Source of the DNA: Cytobacillus massiliigabonensis
Lineage (GTDB): Bacteria > Bacillota > Bacilli > Bacillales > Cytobacillaceae
Assembly: GCF_900199725.1 (NCBI RefSeq)
Contig: NZ_LT904904.1
Coordinates: forward strand, 1,319,377-1,383,376
Length of the DNA stretch: 64,000 bases
Direction: 5' to 3'
The notes beneath the pieces are model-generated. The model was not told where the DNA came from. It was given only the letters and a program-made list of their open reading frames with translations, and made no database searches. Both the position numbers and the translations under genes were made by a program. This document shows positions 8,628 through 16,535 of this stretch, piece by piece (the first letter of the stretch is position 1; every line of letters starts with the position of its first letter).

Positions 8628-8658
8628 TTAGTACAAACTGTCTTTGGAGGGATTAAAT

Positions 8659-9738
8659 ATGTCCATAAATAAAAAATCAACAATCGTGTCTGCAGTCATA
8701 GTCTCATCCGTTTTGCTGTCTGGATGCGGGTTGTTTGGGAGCGGTGGAAAAGAAAAAATCGATCCGCCCCAATCGTCGGTAACATATACGGATGATGAAT
8801 CAGCCTTATCTGGGGAAACAACCAATACAGAGATTGGGACGGACACTGCAGGAAATGATGAAGCTGTAACAGGTACGATTCAAACGGAGCTCTACTTGAT
8901 CAATAAGGAAGGCTTAGTTGTGCCGCAAACATTGGAATTGCCCAAAAAAGAATCAGTTGCTACACAAGCACTTGAATATCTTGTAAAGGGCGGACCTGTA
9001 ACAGAAATGCTTCCAAATGATTTCATGGCGGTACTGCCAGCTGACACAAAGCTATCGGTTAATATTAAAGATAAAGTTGCAACGGTAGATTTCTCCAAGG
9101 AATTTAAAGATTATCAAGTGGAGGAAGAAACGAAGATTCTTCAGGCTGTTACATGGACTTTAACTCAATTTGATTCTGTTGATAAAGTTAAATTTCAATT
9201 GAATGGAAATGACCTAAAAGAAATGCCTGTTGGCGGAACACCTATTGGGGAATCATATAGCAGAGAAAATGGAATTAATCTAGATACAAAAGATGTACTT
9301 GATATGAACAATACAAGACCTGTTACGGTTTATTATATCGGTGGAAGTGAAGGCTCCTATTATTATGTTCCCGTCACAAAACGTGTCTCCAATAATGAGA
9401 AGAATAATTACAAGGCTGTCGTTAACGAACTTATTAAGGGACCAAGCTATGTGTCGAATCTTGACAGTGTGTTCTTACCGGAAGTAAAGCTATTAGATGA
9501 CCCGAAAATTGAAAATGGAAAAATTACTTTGAACTTTAACGAAGCTGTATACAGCAGTGAGGAAAAAATAATTTCTGAACATTTATTGACAGCATTAGTC
9601 CTGTCATTAACTGAGCAAAAAGACATTGAAAGTGTTGCAATAACGGTTGATGGAAAAGCAGAGCTAGTGAATGAAGATGGTGAAAAACTGACAGAACCTG
9701 TGACTCGTCCTGAAAAAGTAAACACAGGTAGTTATTAA
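8659..9738 (+). CDS. gerM: Sporulation/germination lipoprotein GerM
   Basis: Secreted lipoprotein needed for engulfment and germination in Bacillus; it belongs to the forespore-mother cell channel machinery. From the ATG at 8659 (TTTGGAGGGA before it) there is a lipoprotein signal: a charged start, hydrophobic helix and lipobox LLSGC at about residues 23-27. An acidic linker and two tandem GerMN domains follow, about residues 80-200 and 225-345; each contains the PxxTKLxVNIKDKVATVDFS or LDDPKIENGKITLNF type of strand. Length is 359 residues, close to B. subtilis GerM. The open frame extends to a TTG at 8644, but that codon is part of the ribosome binding site. Confidence 0.93.
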   Translation: MSINKKSTIVSAVIVSSVLLSGCGLFGSGGKEKIDPPQSSVTYTDDESALSGETTNTEIGTDTAGNDEAVTGTIQTELYLINKEGLVVPQTLELPKKESVATQALEYLVKGGPVTEMLPNDFMAVLPADTKLSVNIKDKVATVDFSKEFKDYQVEEETKILQAVTWTLTQFDSVDKVKFQLNGNDLKEMPVGGTPIGESYSRENGINLDTKDVLDMNNTRPVTVYYIGGSEGSYYYVPVTKRVSNNEKNNYKAVVNELIKGPSYVSNLDSVFLPEVKLLDDPKIENGKITLNFNEAVYSSEEKIISEHLLTALVLSLTEQKDIESVAITVDGKAELVNEDGEKLTEPVTRPEKVNTGSY

Positions 9739-9773
9739 TCATTTGATTTTTGATATACTATAGGAATAAGTAA

Positions 9774-9806
9774 AAGAGGAGGCATTTTCTGCCACCTCTT
9801 CTTTAT
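9774..9806 (+). terminator. Terminator between gerM and rph
   Basis: AAGAGGAGGCA / TGCCACCTCTT stem (one mismatch) with a TTTTC loop, followed by CTTTATT. Confidence 0.7.
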
Positions 9807-9857
9807 TGTGTTAGAGGCTGACTAGCTTCAGCATTTCTATTTAGGAGGAATCATCCC

Positions 9858-10613
9858 ATGCGTGCAGATGGACGTGAACAGCTACAATTAAGACCTATAC
9901 ATATTGAAACGAATTATTTAATGCATCCTGAAGGCTCTGTTTTAATCAGTGTTGGAAATACAAAAGTAATTTGTACGGCAAGTATTGATGACCGCGTGCC
10001 GCCTTTTATGAGAGGGGAAGGAAAAGGATGGATAACGGCTGAATACTCCATGCTCCCTAGGGCAACAGAAACAAGGAACATTAGAGAATCAGCTAAGGGA
10101 AAAATTACCGGACGAACGATGGAAATCCAGCGTTTAATTGGACGAGCTCTTCGTGCAGTTGTTGATCTTGAGGCACTTGGAGAACGAACGATCTGGCTAG
10201 ATTGTGATGTCATTCAGGCAGATGGAGGCACAAGAACAGCATCGATTACAGGTGCATTCGTAGCCATGGCACTCGCTTTAGAAAAAGTTAGCAAAACAAA
10301 AAAACTTGCAAAATATCCAATTAAAGATTTCTTAGCGGCAACAAGTGTCGGGATTTTAGAAAATAAGCAAGTCGTTGTCGATTTAAATTATCTTGAGGAT
10401 TCAAAAGCACATGTTGACATGAATATTGTTATGACGGGAAATGGAGAATTTGTAGAATTGCAAGGAACAGGCGAAGAAGCGACTTTTTCTTACAGTGAGC
10501 TTCAAGAATTGCTAAAAGCTGGACAGGATGGAATTGTCCAATTATTTGAAATTCAGAAAGAAGCGCTCGGAGAAGAAATTACTAGTAAAATTAACTCAAG
10601 AAAAGAGAAATAA
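9858..10613 (+). CDS. rph: Ribonuclease PH
   Basis: Phosphorolytic 3' exoribonuclease that trims tRNA 3' ends. The 251-residue protein has the family hallmarks: [14 protein letters not shown] start, [12 protein letters not shown], then [20 protein letters not shown] and the helix [18 protein letters not shown]. The [19 protein letters not shown] segment carries catalytic aspartates. The ribosome binding site TAGGAGGAAT precedes the ATG. rdgB starts 18 bases downstream and the phosphoesterase gene overlaps that one, so the three form the conserved rph-rdgB-ysnB operon. Confidence 0.96.
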   Translation: MRADGREQLQLRPIHIETNYLMHPEGSVLISVGNTKVICTASIDDRVPPFMRGEGKGWITAEYSMLPRATETRNIRESAKGKITGRTMEIQRLIGRALRAVVDLEALGERTIWLDCDVIQADGGTRTASITGAFVAMALALEKVSKTKKLAKYPIKDFLAATSVGILENKQVVVDLNYLEDSKAHVDMNIVMTGNGEFVELQGTGEEATFSYSELQELLKAGQDGIVQLFEIQKEALGEEITSKINSRKEK

Positions 10614-10631
10614 GGGAAGGTGCATAAAAGA

Positions 10632-11243
10632 ATGTCAGAAGTGATTATTGCAACAAAGAATCAAGGAAAAGCAAAGGAATTTGCACGAATGTTCCAGCCG
10701 CTCGGCTTTGAAGTAAAGACGCTGCTGGATTTTCCAGATATACAGGATGTAGAAGAGACAGGAACAACCTTTGAGGAAAATGCGATATTAAAGGCAGAAA
10801 CGATTTCTAAAGTTCTTGGCAGAATGGTGATTGCCGATGATTCAGGGCTAGCAATTGATGCATTGGATGGGAGACCTGGAATTTTTTCTGCTCGATATGC
10901 AGGAGAAGAAAAAAGCGATGAAGCCAATATGCAAAAAGTCCTAAAAGAGCTTGAAAATGTTCCTGAAAACGAACGGCATGCAAGATTTTACTGTGCCCTT
11001 GCAGTTGCTTCTCCAGGAAAGGAAACGTTTACTGTCTTAGGGACTTGTGAAGGAAGAATCTTACGAGAAAAAAGGGGATCCTACGGATTTGGCTATGATC
11101 CGATATTCTTTGCAGTCGAGAAAGGAAAAGCAATGGCAGAGCTGGAACCAGAAGAAAAGGCACAAATTAGTCACCGTGCACATGCTCTTTGTAAATTAGA
11201 AAGCGAGCTGCCTTCTCTTTTAGCTGGAGCTGAAAAAAAGTGA
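10632..11243 (+). CDS. rdgB: Non-canonical purine NTP pyrophosphatase (RdgB/HAM1 family)
   Basis: Hydrolyses ITP, dITP and XTP to monophosphates to keep deaminated purines out of nucleic acids. Visible motifs are the N-terminal IIATKNQGKAKEF nucleotide-binding strand, the catalytic ADDSGLAIDALDGRPG stretch near residue 68 and FGYDPIFF near residue 150. I chose the ATG at 10632, 11 bases after AAGGGAAGG; the in-frame GTG at 10620 overlaps the ribosome binding site. 203 residues. It corresponds to B. subtilis ysnA. Confidence 0.94.
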   Translation: MSEVIIATKNQGKAKEFARMFQPLGFEVKTLLDFPDIQDVEETGTTFEENAILKAETISKVLGRMVIADDSGLAIDALDGRPGIFSARYAGEEKSDEANMQKVLKELENVPENERHARFYCALAVASPGKETFTVLGTCEGRILREKRGSYGFGYDPIFFAVEKGKAMAELEPEEKAQISHRAHALCKLESELPSLLAGAEKK

Positions 11244-11761
11244 AAATATTAATAGTCAGTGATAGTCATGGACTAACGGAAGAGCTGCAGGAAATAAAGG
11301 CTCGCTATAAACATGAAGTACAGATGATGATCCATTGTGGAGATTCAGAGCTGCAGGCTGATGAAGAAGCGCTTGAAAACTTCGTAGTTGTTCAGGGAAA
11401 TTGTGACTTTATTGGAACATTTCCTGAAGATATAGTTAAAGATGTTGGCGGTCATCGCATTTTTGTTACACATGGCCATCGGTATGGAGTTAAATCCACA
11501 TTATTAAATCTTTCCTTACGTGCGCAAGAAATGGCCGCGAAAATTGTCTGTTTCGGGCATTCTCATTTCCTTGGGGCAGAAATGATCGATAATATACTGT
11601 ATATCAACCCTGGGAGTATTAGGCTGCCAAGGGGAAGAATAGAAAAGACATTTGTTATTCTTGAAGTAAGCCAGAATGAAATGAAACTTTATGTTCATGA
11701 CCTTACACATGGGAAACTAGATAAGTTAACACAAGTATTTACACTTCCAAAAAGTGATTGA
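11240..11761 (+). CDS. ysnB: YfcE-type metallophosphoesterase (YsnB-like)
   Basis: Calcineurin-like phosphodiesterase of 173 residues with the full metal-binding set: DSHG near residue 8, HCGDSE, GNCDF, THGHRYG and GHSH. It overlaps the end of rdgB by four bases (GTGA), so translation is probably coupled. The family hydrolyses model phosphodiesters; the natural substrate is unknown. Position matches ysnB in B. subtilis. Confidence 0.9.
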   Translation: MKILIVSDSHGLTEELQEIKARYKHEVQMMIHCGDSELQADEEALENFVVVQGNCDFIGTFPEDIVKDVGGHRIFVTHGHRYGVKSTLLNLSLRAQEMAAKIVCFGHSHFLGAEMIDNILYINPGSIRLPRGRIEKTFVILEVSQNEMKLYVHDLTHGKLDKLTQVFTLPKSD

Positions 11762-11773
11762 ACAGCATATACT

Positions 11774-11802
11774 GTTAGGGAAGCTAAAAAGGCTTCCCTA
11801 AC
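11774..11802 (+). terminator. Strong hairpin after the rph operon
   Basis: Perfect 11-bp stem GTTAGGGAAGC / GCTTCCCTAAC with a 7-base loop, 13 bases after the ysnB stop. The following bases are AAAAAATATTATTTTTTG, so the U tract is delayed; termination here could be imperfect. Confidence 0.6.
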
Positions 11803-11822
11803 AAAAAATATTATTTTTTGTG

Positions 11823-11851
11823 TTGACTTTTAATTATTTGCCTTATATAAT
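11823..11851 (+). promoter_or_regulatory. Sigma-A promoter of the tRNA-Arg gene
   Basis: TTGACT, a 17-bp spacer and TATAAT, 36 bases before the tRNA. Near-consensus spacing and boxes. Confidence 0.88.
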
Positions 11852-11887
11852 AAAACTTGTCTTTGAAATACTTTTAAATATTATTTT

Positions 11888-11961
11888 GTCCCAGTAGCTC
11901 AGCTGGATAGAGCATACGCCTTCTAAGCGTACGGTCGGGAGTTCGAATCTCTCCTGGGACG
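11888..11961 (+). tRNA. tRNA-Arg (anticodon UCU)
   Basis: A 74-nt cloverleaf folds by eye. The acceptor GTCCCAG pairs with CTGGGAC plus discriminator G. The D arm is GCTC/GAGC. The anticodon stem TACGC/GCGTA holds the loop CTTCTAA, giving anticodon TCT (reads AGA). The T arm is GGGAG-TTCGAAT-CTCTC. The CCA end is not encoded. It is a single tRNA with its own promoter and terminator and marks the left edge of the accessory island. Confidence 0.97.
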
Positions 11962-11998
11962 TATCAATGTTCAAATAGAATAAGTTTGAACCAACTGA

Positions 11999-12049
11999 AA
12001 AGCACTTCAAATCTTTTAGAATTAAGGGTTTGGGTGCTTTTTTTTTTTT
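11999..12049 (+). terminator. Terminator of tRNA-Arg
   Basis: AAGCAC...GTGCTT stem with inner pairing AAATC / GGGTTT, followed by a run of about eleven T. Confidence 0.85.
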
Positions 12050-12373
12050 GAGAATGCGATAGAAAAGGATAAAAAACGGAATGTTTCTACACATTTTTTA
12101 CACAAACAAAAGTAGCATGAATACGCTGCTTGCTTGTTTCGAATCGAACTCTAAGGTACCTTATTTTCAATTTCTGGTCTTCTTCAAACACGGCTATGTT
12201 TATAACCATCTTCCTCGTGCCATGTTGCTACAGACATAAAATCTGTGTCTCGTCAGATTTATGTTCCACTCCACAACGAAACACCACCAATAAATAAGAA
12301 ACAGCTTTTGAAAATTGGAAAAATTTACTTGAACTTCTCAGGATTTTCTGTTAATTTTGATAGTAATAATATG
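12050..12373. other. Noncoding stretch at left edge of the island
   Basis: No coding frame is supported. One imperfect hairpin (ACATAAAATCTG / CAGATTTATGT, 12234-12265) without a T run is visible. I looked for a second copy of the tRNA 3' end as an attachment-site scar and found none. Confidence 0.4.
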
Positions 12374-12394
12374 TTAGTAACAAAGTGATACTAA
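12374..12394. promoter_or_regulatory. Candidate operator dyad upstream of the NAD module
   Basis: Perfect arms TTAGTA and TACTAA separated by 9 bp lie about 55-75 bp before the nadR-like remnant. A further TAGTAA half-site is at 12361-12366. The NrtR-like regulator encoded just downstream is an obvious candidate ligand-responsive repressor, but this pairing is inference. Confidence 0.4.
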
Positions 12395-12449
12395 GAAGTG
12401 GCTATGTTTTTCGTCCTATGAATGGGTGGAAAAAGCGGTGGGATGCAAG

Positions 12450-12772
12450 ATGAAAAAGGTCGGTATGAAAACGCTTGGACTAACACTGGGGAAGTTTGCC
12501 CCGCTGCATAAAGGTCATCAGTTCATGATCGAAACGGCGCTGCAGGAGGTTGATGAATTGATCGTGGTCATTTATGAGACGAAGGTCACCCCAATCCCGC
12601 ATCATGTCCGGGCAAATTGGATTCGCAGGCTCTACCCGGAAGTCCGGGTCATCGAAGCTTGGGATGGCCCGGACGGGTATTCGGATAATAGGGAGCATAT
12701 ACGCGCAAGGTTGACGAGGTGCTGGCGAAGTTCGAATCTTACGGAAACTATTTCGGAGAGTTGAATGGTTAA
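12450..12772 (+). pseudogene. nadR-like NMN adenylyltransferase, internally deleted
   Basis: The first ~80 residues match the nucleotidyltransferase domain of NadR-like proteins: GLTLGKFAPLHKGHQFMIE has the G-x-F-x-P-x-H-x-GH signature, followed by PIPHHVRANWIRRLYPEV. After REHI (about 12698) the frame goes wrong and stops at 12764. In another frame (12701-12772) the sequence reads TRKVDEVLAKFESYGNYFGE, which looks like the C-terminal tail I recall for full-length NadR-like enzymes with a ribosylnicotinamide kinase domain. About 700 bp, including the whole kinase domain, therefore seem deleted with a shift of frame. The GC content is clearly above that of neighbouring genes. Confidence 0.7.
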
Positions 12773-12798
12773 ATCATAAATAAAGGAGGCGATCCCAA

Positions 12799-13698
12799 TT
12801 GGATTTGTTAGATAAGGATGGACTTACGGAATGCGAATTTTTGGAGCAGTACAGGGCAGGTGATTACGAGCGGCCTTCGATGACGACGGATATGGTTATT
12901 TTCACTGTGACGGAAGAGGAGGCTGACAGTTATCGCAAACTGCCGGAAAAAGAGCTGCGCGTCCTGCTTATTCGCCGGGGGGGGCACCCCTTCCTGGGTA
13001 AATGGGCGCTGCCAGGCGGCTTTGTCCGGTCGAATGAGACGACTGAGCAGGCAGCAGTAAGGGAACTAAGCGAGGAAACCGGCGTGGAAGATGTTTATTT
13101 GGAGCAGCTGTATACGTTCAGTGATATCGGGCGAGACCCGCGAACCTGGGTGATAAGCTGCAGCTATATGGCTCTGATCAACAGTGACAAGCTGGAGCTT
13201 AAGGCGGGAGATGATGCAGCAGATGCTGCCTGGTTCAAGGTATCCTATCGGCCGCTGCGGGAGCAAAACGAGCTGATTGAGGACGGATACATCAAGACGC
13301 TGGAGTACGAACTCAAACTAAGCAGTGAAGAGAAAGAACTTTCGGCGGTCGTGGCGAGGATTATGACATCGGAGAATACATCGGCTGGCACGGATTATGA
13401 GATCATATCGAATGACGGATTGGCCTTCGACCATGCGAAGATCATAGCATGCGCTATTGAGCGTCTGCGAGGAAAAGTGAATTATACCGATATTGCACTG
13501 AATTTGATGCCGAAGTTTTTTACCTTAACGGAACTGCAGCAGGTTTATGAGGTAGTTATGGATAAAGAGCTGTTGAAGGCAGCCTTCCGGCGTAAAGTGG
13601 GCGATCTTGTGGCGGAAACCGATCTTTACACCGAAAATGCCGGACATAGACCATCCCGCTTGTATCGGAGAAATTGGAGGATTAACGATGATTTATAA
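12799..13698 (+). CDS. Nudix protein with C-terminal winged helix (NrtR-like regulator)
   Basis: Protein of 299 residues. The N-terminal Nudix domain has a complete box (G-x5-E-x7-RELSEETGV, about residues 74-96). The C-terminal part from about residue 210 (FDHAKIIACAIERLRGKVNY, then FTLTELQQVYEV) is the winged helix typical of NrtR, the ADP-ribose-responsive repressor of NAD salvage genes. Because the box is intact, hydrolase activity is also possible. It starts at a TTG behind AAAGGAGG. It overlaps the NADAR gene by 11 bases and follows the broken nadR-like gene, supporting a role in NAD control. GC-rich, probably acquired. Confidence 0.85.
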   Translation: MDLLDKDGLTECEFLEQYRAGDYERPSMTTDMVIFTVTEEEADSYRKLPEKELRVLLIRRGGHPFLGKWALPGGFVRSNETTEQAAVRELSEETGVEDVYLEQLYTFSDIGRDPRTWVISCSYMALINSDKLELKAGDDAADAAWFKVSYRPLREQNELIEDGYIKTLEYELKLSSEEKELSAVVARIMTSENTSAGTDYEIISNDGLAFDHAKIIACAIERLRGKVNYTDIALNLMPKFFTLTELQQVYEVVMDKELLKAAFRRKVGDLVAETDLYTENAGHRPSRLYRRNWRINDDL

Positions 13699-14239
13699 TA
13701 TCGATGAGTTAAAAAAAGCATATAACGAGGGAAAAAAGTTCAAATTTGTATTTTTTTGGGGACATACGCCGCCTAAGGACGGGAGCGTCGACAAAAGCTG
13801 CTTCAGCCAATGGTGGATGTGCCCGTTCACGGTAGAGGGAACGCAGTACTCCTGCGCCGAGCAGTTTATGATGGCTGAGAAGGCAAGGTTGTTCGGTGAT
13901 GACGAAATGCTGGAGTCAATCCTTAAAGCTAAGCATCCAAAGGAGATGAAGGCTTTTGGACGTGCGGTCCGAAACTTTGACAAAGATATTTGGGATAAGG
14001 AATGCTACGGTATTGTGAAAAGAGCCAGCTTAGCCAAATTTTCGCAGAATCCGAAGCTTGCAGACTATCTCAACACGACGAAGAACCGCATCCTCGTTGA
14101 AGCTAGCCCGCGGGACCGTATTTGGGGGATCGGCATGGGCCAGTCCAATCCAGATGTGGAGAATCCTGTGAAATGGCGGGGGGAAAATTTGCTGGGGTTC
14201 GCGCTGACGGAAGCGCGAGACGAGTTGCTGCGGAGTTAG
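13688..14239 (+). CDS. NADAR (YbiA-like) family protein
   Basis: Protein of 183 residues of the NADAR/DUF1768 family, named for its links to NAD and ADP-ribose metabolism; YbiA members cleave N-glycosidic bonds of riboflavin intermediates and some act on ADP-ribosylated guanine. Visible family pieces: FSQWWMCPFTVEGTQYSCAE, then QFMMAEKARLF, the GRAVRNFD segment, and near the C terminus RDRIWGIGMG and WRGENLLG. I chose the ATG at 13688, with TTGGAGGA upstream; the longer frame to 13607 is inside the Nudix gene. Translation is likely coupled to the Nudix gene. Confidence 0.88.
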   Translation: MIYNIDELKKAYNEGKKFKFVFFWGHTPPKDGSVDKSCFSQWWMCPFTVEGTQYSCAEQFMMAEKARLFGDDEMLESILKAKHPKEMKAFGRAVRNFDKDIWDKECYGIVKRASLAKFSQNPKLADYLNTTKNRILVEASPRDRIWGIGMGQSNPDVENPVKWRGENLLGFALTEARDELLRS

Positions 14240-14337
14240 ACATTTTATAATGACGAGCTGAATGGGGGGCTTGACCCCTACTTCCAAAATAAATGCAGAA
14301 CCTCAATAACATTCTCACACGAGATGGGGGGATATTA

Positions 14338-14655
14338 ATGCTCCGACCACAGAAGAAATTTTTAGAACCGTGGATACCTGAAACTTCAATGATTTTTCTT
14401 GAAGAACTGCATAAAGAAATATCTGAAAACCATATTCTTTATGGGGCTGATCTAGATGTCATTGCTCGAAGAGAAGATAAAGATGAAGTATTATACCAAT
14501 ACAAAACGAATCCACATAAGTATGTACAAGTACACCTAACATGGAAGATGGGTAAAGAAATTGACTCAAGGTGGCCTAAAACACGAGAATTTAACTCTTT
14601 TGATAACTGGATAAATGAAGTAATGCTAATAGACAATAAAGAATATGAAGAATAA
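14338..14655 (+). CDS. Small conserved-looking protein, possible immunity type
   Basis: 105 residues from the ATG at 14338, which has a GGGGGG ribosome binding site; an upstream ATG at 14293 lacks one. I do not recognise the family with certainty. The chain is soluble and charged, with DLDVIARREDKDEVLYQYK and a VQVHLTWKMGKEIDS strand near residue 65, a pattern typical of small single-domain proteins found among immunity genes. It lies alone between the NADAR gene and a decayed gene. No signal peptide or membrane segment. Confidence 0.6.
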   Translation: MLRPQKKFLEPWIPETSMIFLEELHKEISENHILYGADLDVIARREDKDEVLYQYKTNPHKYVQVHLTWKMGKEIDSRWPKTREFNSFDNWINEVMLIDNKEYEE

Positions 14656-14726
14656 TTTAGGAAAAGTGATAGAAAATCAGCGCAAAACACAAAAGTTAGT
14701 ATAAATAGATATTAATTAAGGTGAAT

Positions 14727-15007
14727 ATGAAGTCACATATTTCAGAAATAAAATATTAAGAGATTAATAAGCTACTTAAATTTCTTGCTTTTTTCCAAAG
14801 GCCAGATGCAATGATTAGTGAATAGGAAAAAAGGTATTGCTTGAATGTGAAGAAGTTTGAGAGTTCTATAATGAATTAGATAATACAGGATTTCTCTTTG
14901 TATTTGATTGGAAGAGTTGGCTGAATCAAAATCAAAAATTACGGAGACATCAGAACACGCCAATATTCTTAAACCTTTTCCAGTATGATGGGAATGAAGA
15001 GCATTAA
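14727..15007 (+). pseudogene. Decayed gene, possibly DUF6508-like
   Basis: Reading from the ATG at 14727 gives MKSHISEIKY, a stop, then EINKLLKFLAFFQRPDAMIS and another stop. In a second frame (about 14832-15007) VLLECEEV, a stop, then EFYNELDNTGFLFVFDWKSW runs to a stop at 15005. The pieces are protein-like and in order but interrupted by at least two stops and a frameshift. The EINKLLKFL and FDWKSW pieces recall DUF6508 proteins; this is memory, not a search. Confidence 0.45.
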
Positions 15008-15036
15008 TAAACTCTGACGTAAGGAGAGAAGCACAG

Positions 15037-16092
15037 ATGGGGAGGAAGAAAAAAAACTTACCGAAAAATTTCGATGAACTAATTGAGGCAGGTAATATAA
15101 CAGCATTAAAAGAGGTATTTATGCAATGCGAATTAGATGCCCGAGGCGGTTACAGCAAATCAACAGCCTTGAGCTTCTTCAATATACCGAATGAATTGGT
15201 TCGCTGGCTCGTGGAACAAGGTGCTGATATAAATGCTAGAGACAGTTACGGAAGAACGGCTCTACATAAACATGCAATAAGTTGGTGCGGTAATACTGAA
15301 TTGCTGCTTGAGCTGGGGGCAGATCTAGAAGCTATGGATTATCAAAACGAGACACCTTTATTTGCTGCCGCAGGTTCATTTAAGCCAAAGGCGGTTCACA
15401 AGTTGGCTGCTAAAGGCGCAAATCTCAGCGCAGAAAATATGATGAAACAGACTCCTTTAGAAAAAGCTTTGGCTATGTGTAGAAACATAGATATCGTCAA
15501 TATGGCGGAAGTTGCCGATATTTTGCTTAACGCTGGAGCAACTGTAACGCCAGAAATGAAAGACTTGATTAAGCGAATCGGAAACGACTTTGAATTTCAC
15601 AGAGAAGGCTTTAATAAAGAATATTTGAATCAAACGGATGACGCACTTTCCAAACTATATGAGCTATTTGATGTTCCCCCAGTAGGGAAACGAAAGATTC
15701 ATGACGGCACCTCTCCAATAGTAGTATCAACAAAGGGATGGCAGACGCAGCATCATGAACTCTGGAGTTTATTAATTCCCTCACAAGGACATGCGAACAC
15801 CGTACAGGGTGAACTGATCCGTATTACTGGCAAAGTGTCATACGAAGTTTTAGATAATGGCGGTATCAACTGGGATAACCAATTTCGTCAGATGCTCAAT
15901 CGTTTGAACCATTACTTTAGCTTGGGTACACCTTTACATCCTGCTGCACTTCAGGAGGCAGAAACTTTAGTAAAGGTACTTCACAACGGTCATGGCAATG
16001 ATGAACCTGCGAGACTATGCGAACTGGCAGTGCATTGGGTACTCAATAATCCGAATCCTATTACTTTGGAACAGCCCGATTATAAAAGATAA
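15037..16092 (+). CDS. Ankyrin-repeat protein, immunity-type
   Basis: Cytoplasmic protein of 351 residues. Residues about 10-190 hold four to five ankyrin repeats; GADINARDSYGRTALHKHAI and GADLEAMDYQNETPLFAAAG are the clearest. The last ~150 residues are non-repeat and contain WQTQHHELWSLLIPSQGHAN, which I do not recognise. Ankyrin proteins are common members of polymorphic-toxin immunity loci; the target is unknown. The ribosome binding site is AAGGAGAG. A terminator follows. A second ankyrin protein is encoded at 26541-27251 but is not a close copy. Confidence 0.75.
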   Translation: MGRKKKNLPKNFDELIEAGNITALKEVFMQCELDARGGYSKSTALSFFNIPNELVRWLVEQGADINARDSYGRTALHKHAISWCGNTELLLELGADLEAMDYQNETPLFAAAGSFKPKAVHKLAAKGANLSAENMMKQTPLEKALAMCRNIDIVNMAEVADILLNAGATVTPEMKDLIKRIGNDFEFHREGFNKEYLNQTDDALSKLYELFDVPPVGKRKIHDGTSPIVVSTKGWQTQHHELWSLLIPSQGHANTVQGELIRITGKVSYEVLDNGGINWDNQFRQMLNRLNHYFSLGTPLHPAALQEAETLVKVLHNGHGNDEPARLCELAVHWVLNNPNPITLEQPDYKR

Positions 16093-16147
16093 TTTATGTA
16101 CGACTTATTCAGTGTATACAATAAGCTTTACTAATGCTCTATATTTT

Positions 16148-16194
16148 CCCCTTTTCTAAGCACTTACTAGCTAAGAAGAGGGGATATTATTTTA
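16148..16194 (+). terminator. Terminator of the ankyrin gene
   Basis: CCCCTTTTCTAAGC / GCTAAGAAGAGGGG stem (12 of 14 paired) with an ACTTACTA loop, then ATATTATTTT. Confidence 0.7.
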
Positions 16195-16273
16195 ATTCGA
16201 TATAAGGACATTTAAGGAATGGCAGAACACTGTTGTTGAATTAACATAAACATATTTGAAGGATTTGGGCGAT

Positions 16274-16444
16274 ATGGATTCAAGAGACTCGGATTATAAA
16301 AGAATTATTTATAGTCTAAGTGAGAAACGAGAAGTTTAAGAATTTTAGGAAGACGGGAAAGAAGTCACTTATTTTTTGTATGAAAGATGTGAGTTCTTGT
16401 CTAGATCTAAAGAGAAACCTTACATCTTTAGCTGGAAAAATTAG
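16274..16444 (+). pseudogene. Decayed small gene of unknown family
   Basis: One frame from the ATG at 16274 reads MDSRDSDYKRIIYSLSEKRE, then two in-frame stops close together, then EDGKEVTYFLYERCEF and SKEKPYIFSW to a stop at 16442. The composition is protein-like throughout and the frame does not shift, so this looks like a small gene killed by nonsense mutations. The remainder of 16195-16535 shows nothing else. Confidence 0.4.
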
Positions 16445-16535
16445 GTATTTAGGGTAGGATGACGGAAATTACCAAATAATGTTATAGTTTAAATCGGTTA
16501 AGTAAAGAGTCGTTTATCAGAATGGGGGACTTATA

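Noticed and set aside
8440-8631. 63-codon open frame between recQ and gerM
   Set aside because: No ribosome binding site, unusual composition, and it overlaps the gerM promoter region.
11843-12094. 83-codon reverse open frame over the tRNA
   Set aside because: It is the complement of the tRNA gene, its promoter and its terminator.
11888-12425. tRNA-Arg as phage or ICE attachment site
   Set aside because: No integrase gene and no second copy of the tRNA 3' end could be found near the island's right end; the island may still use this junction, but evidence is missing.
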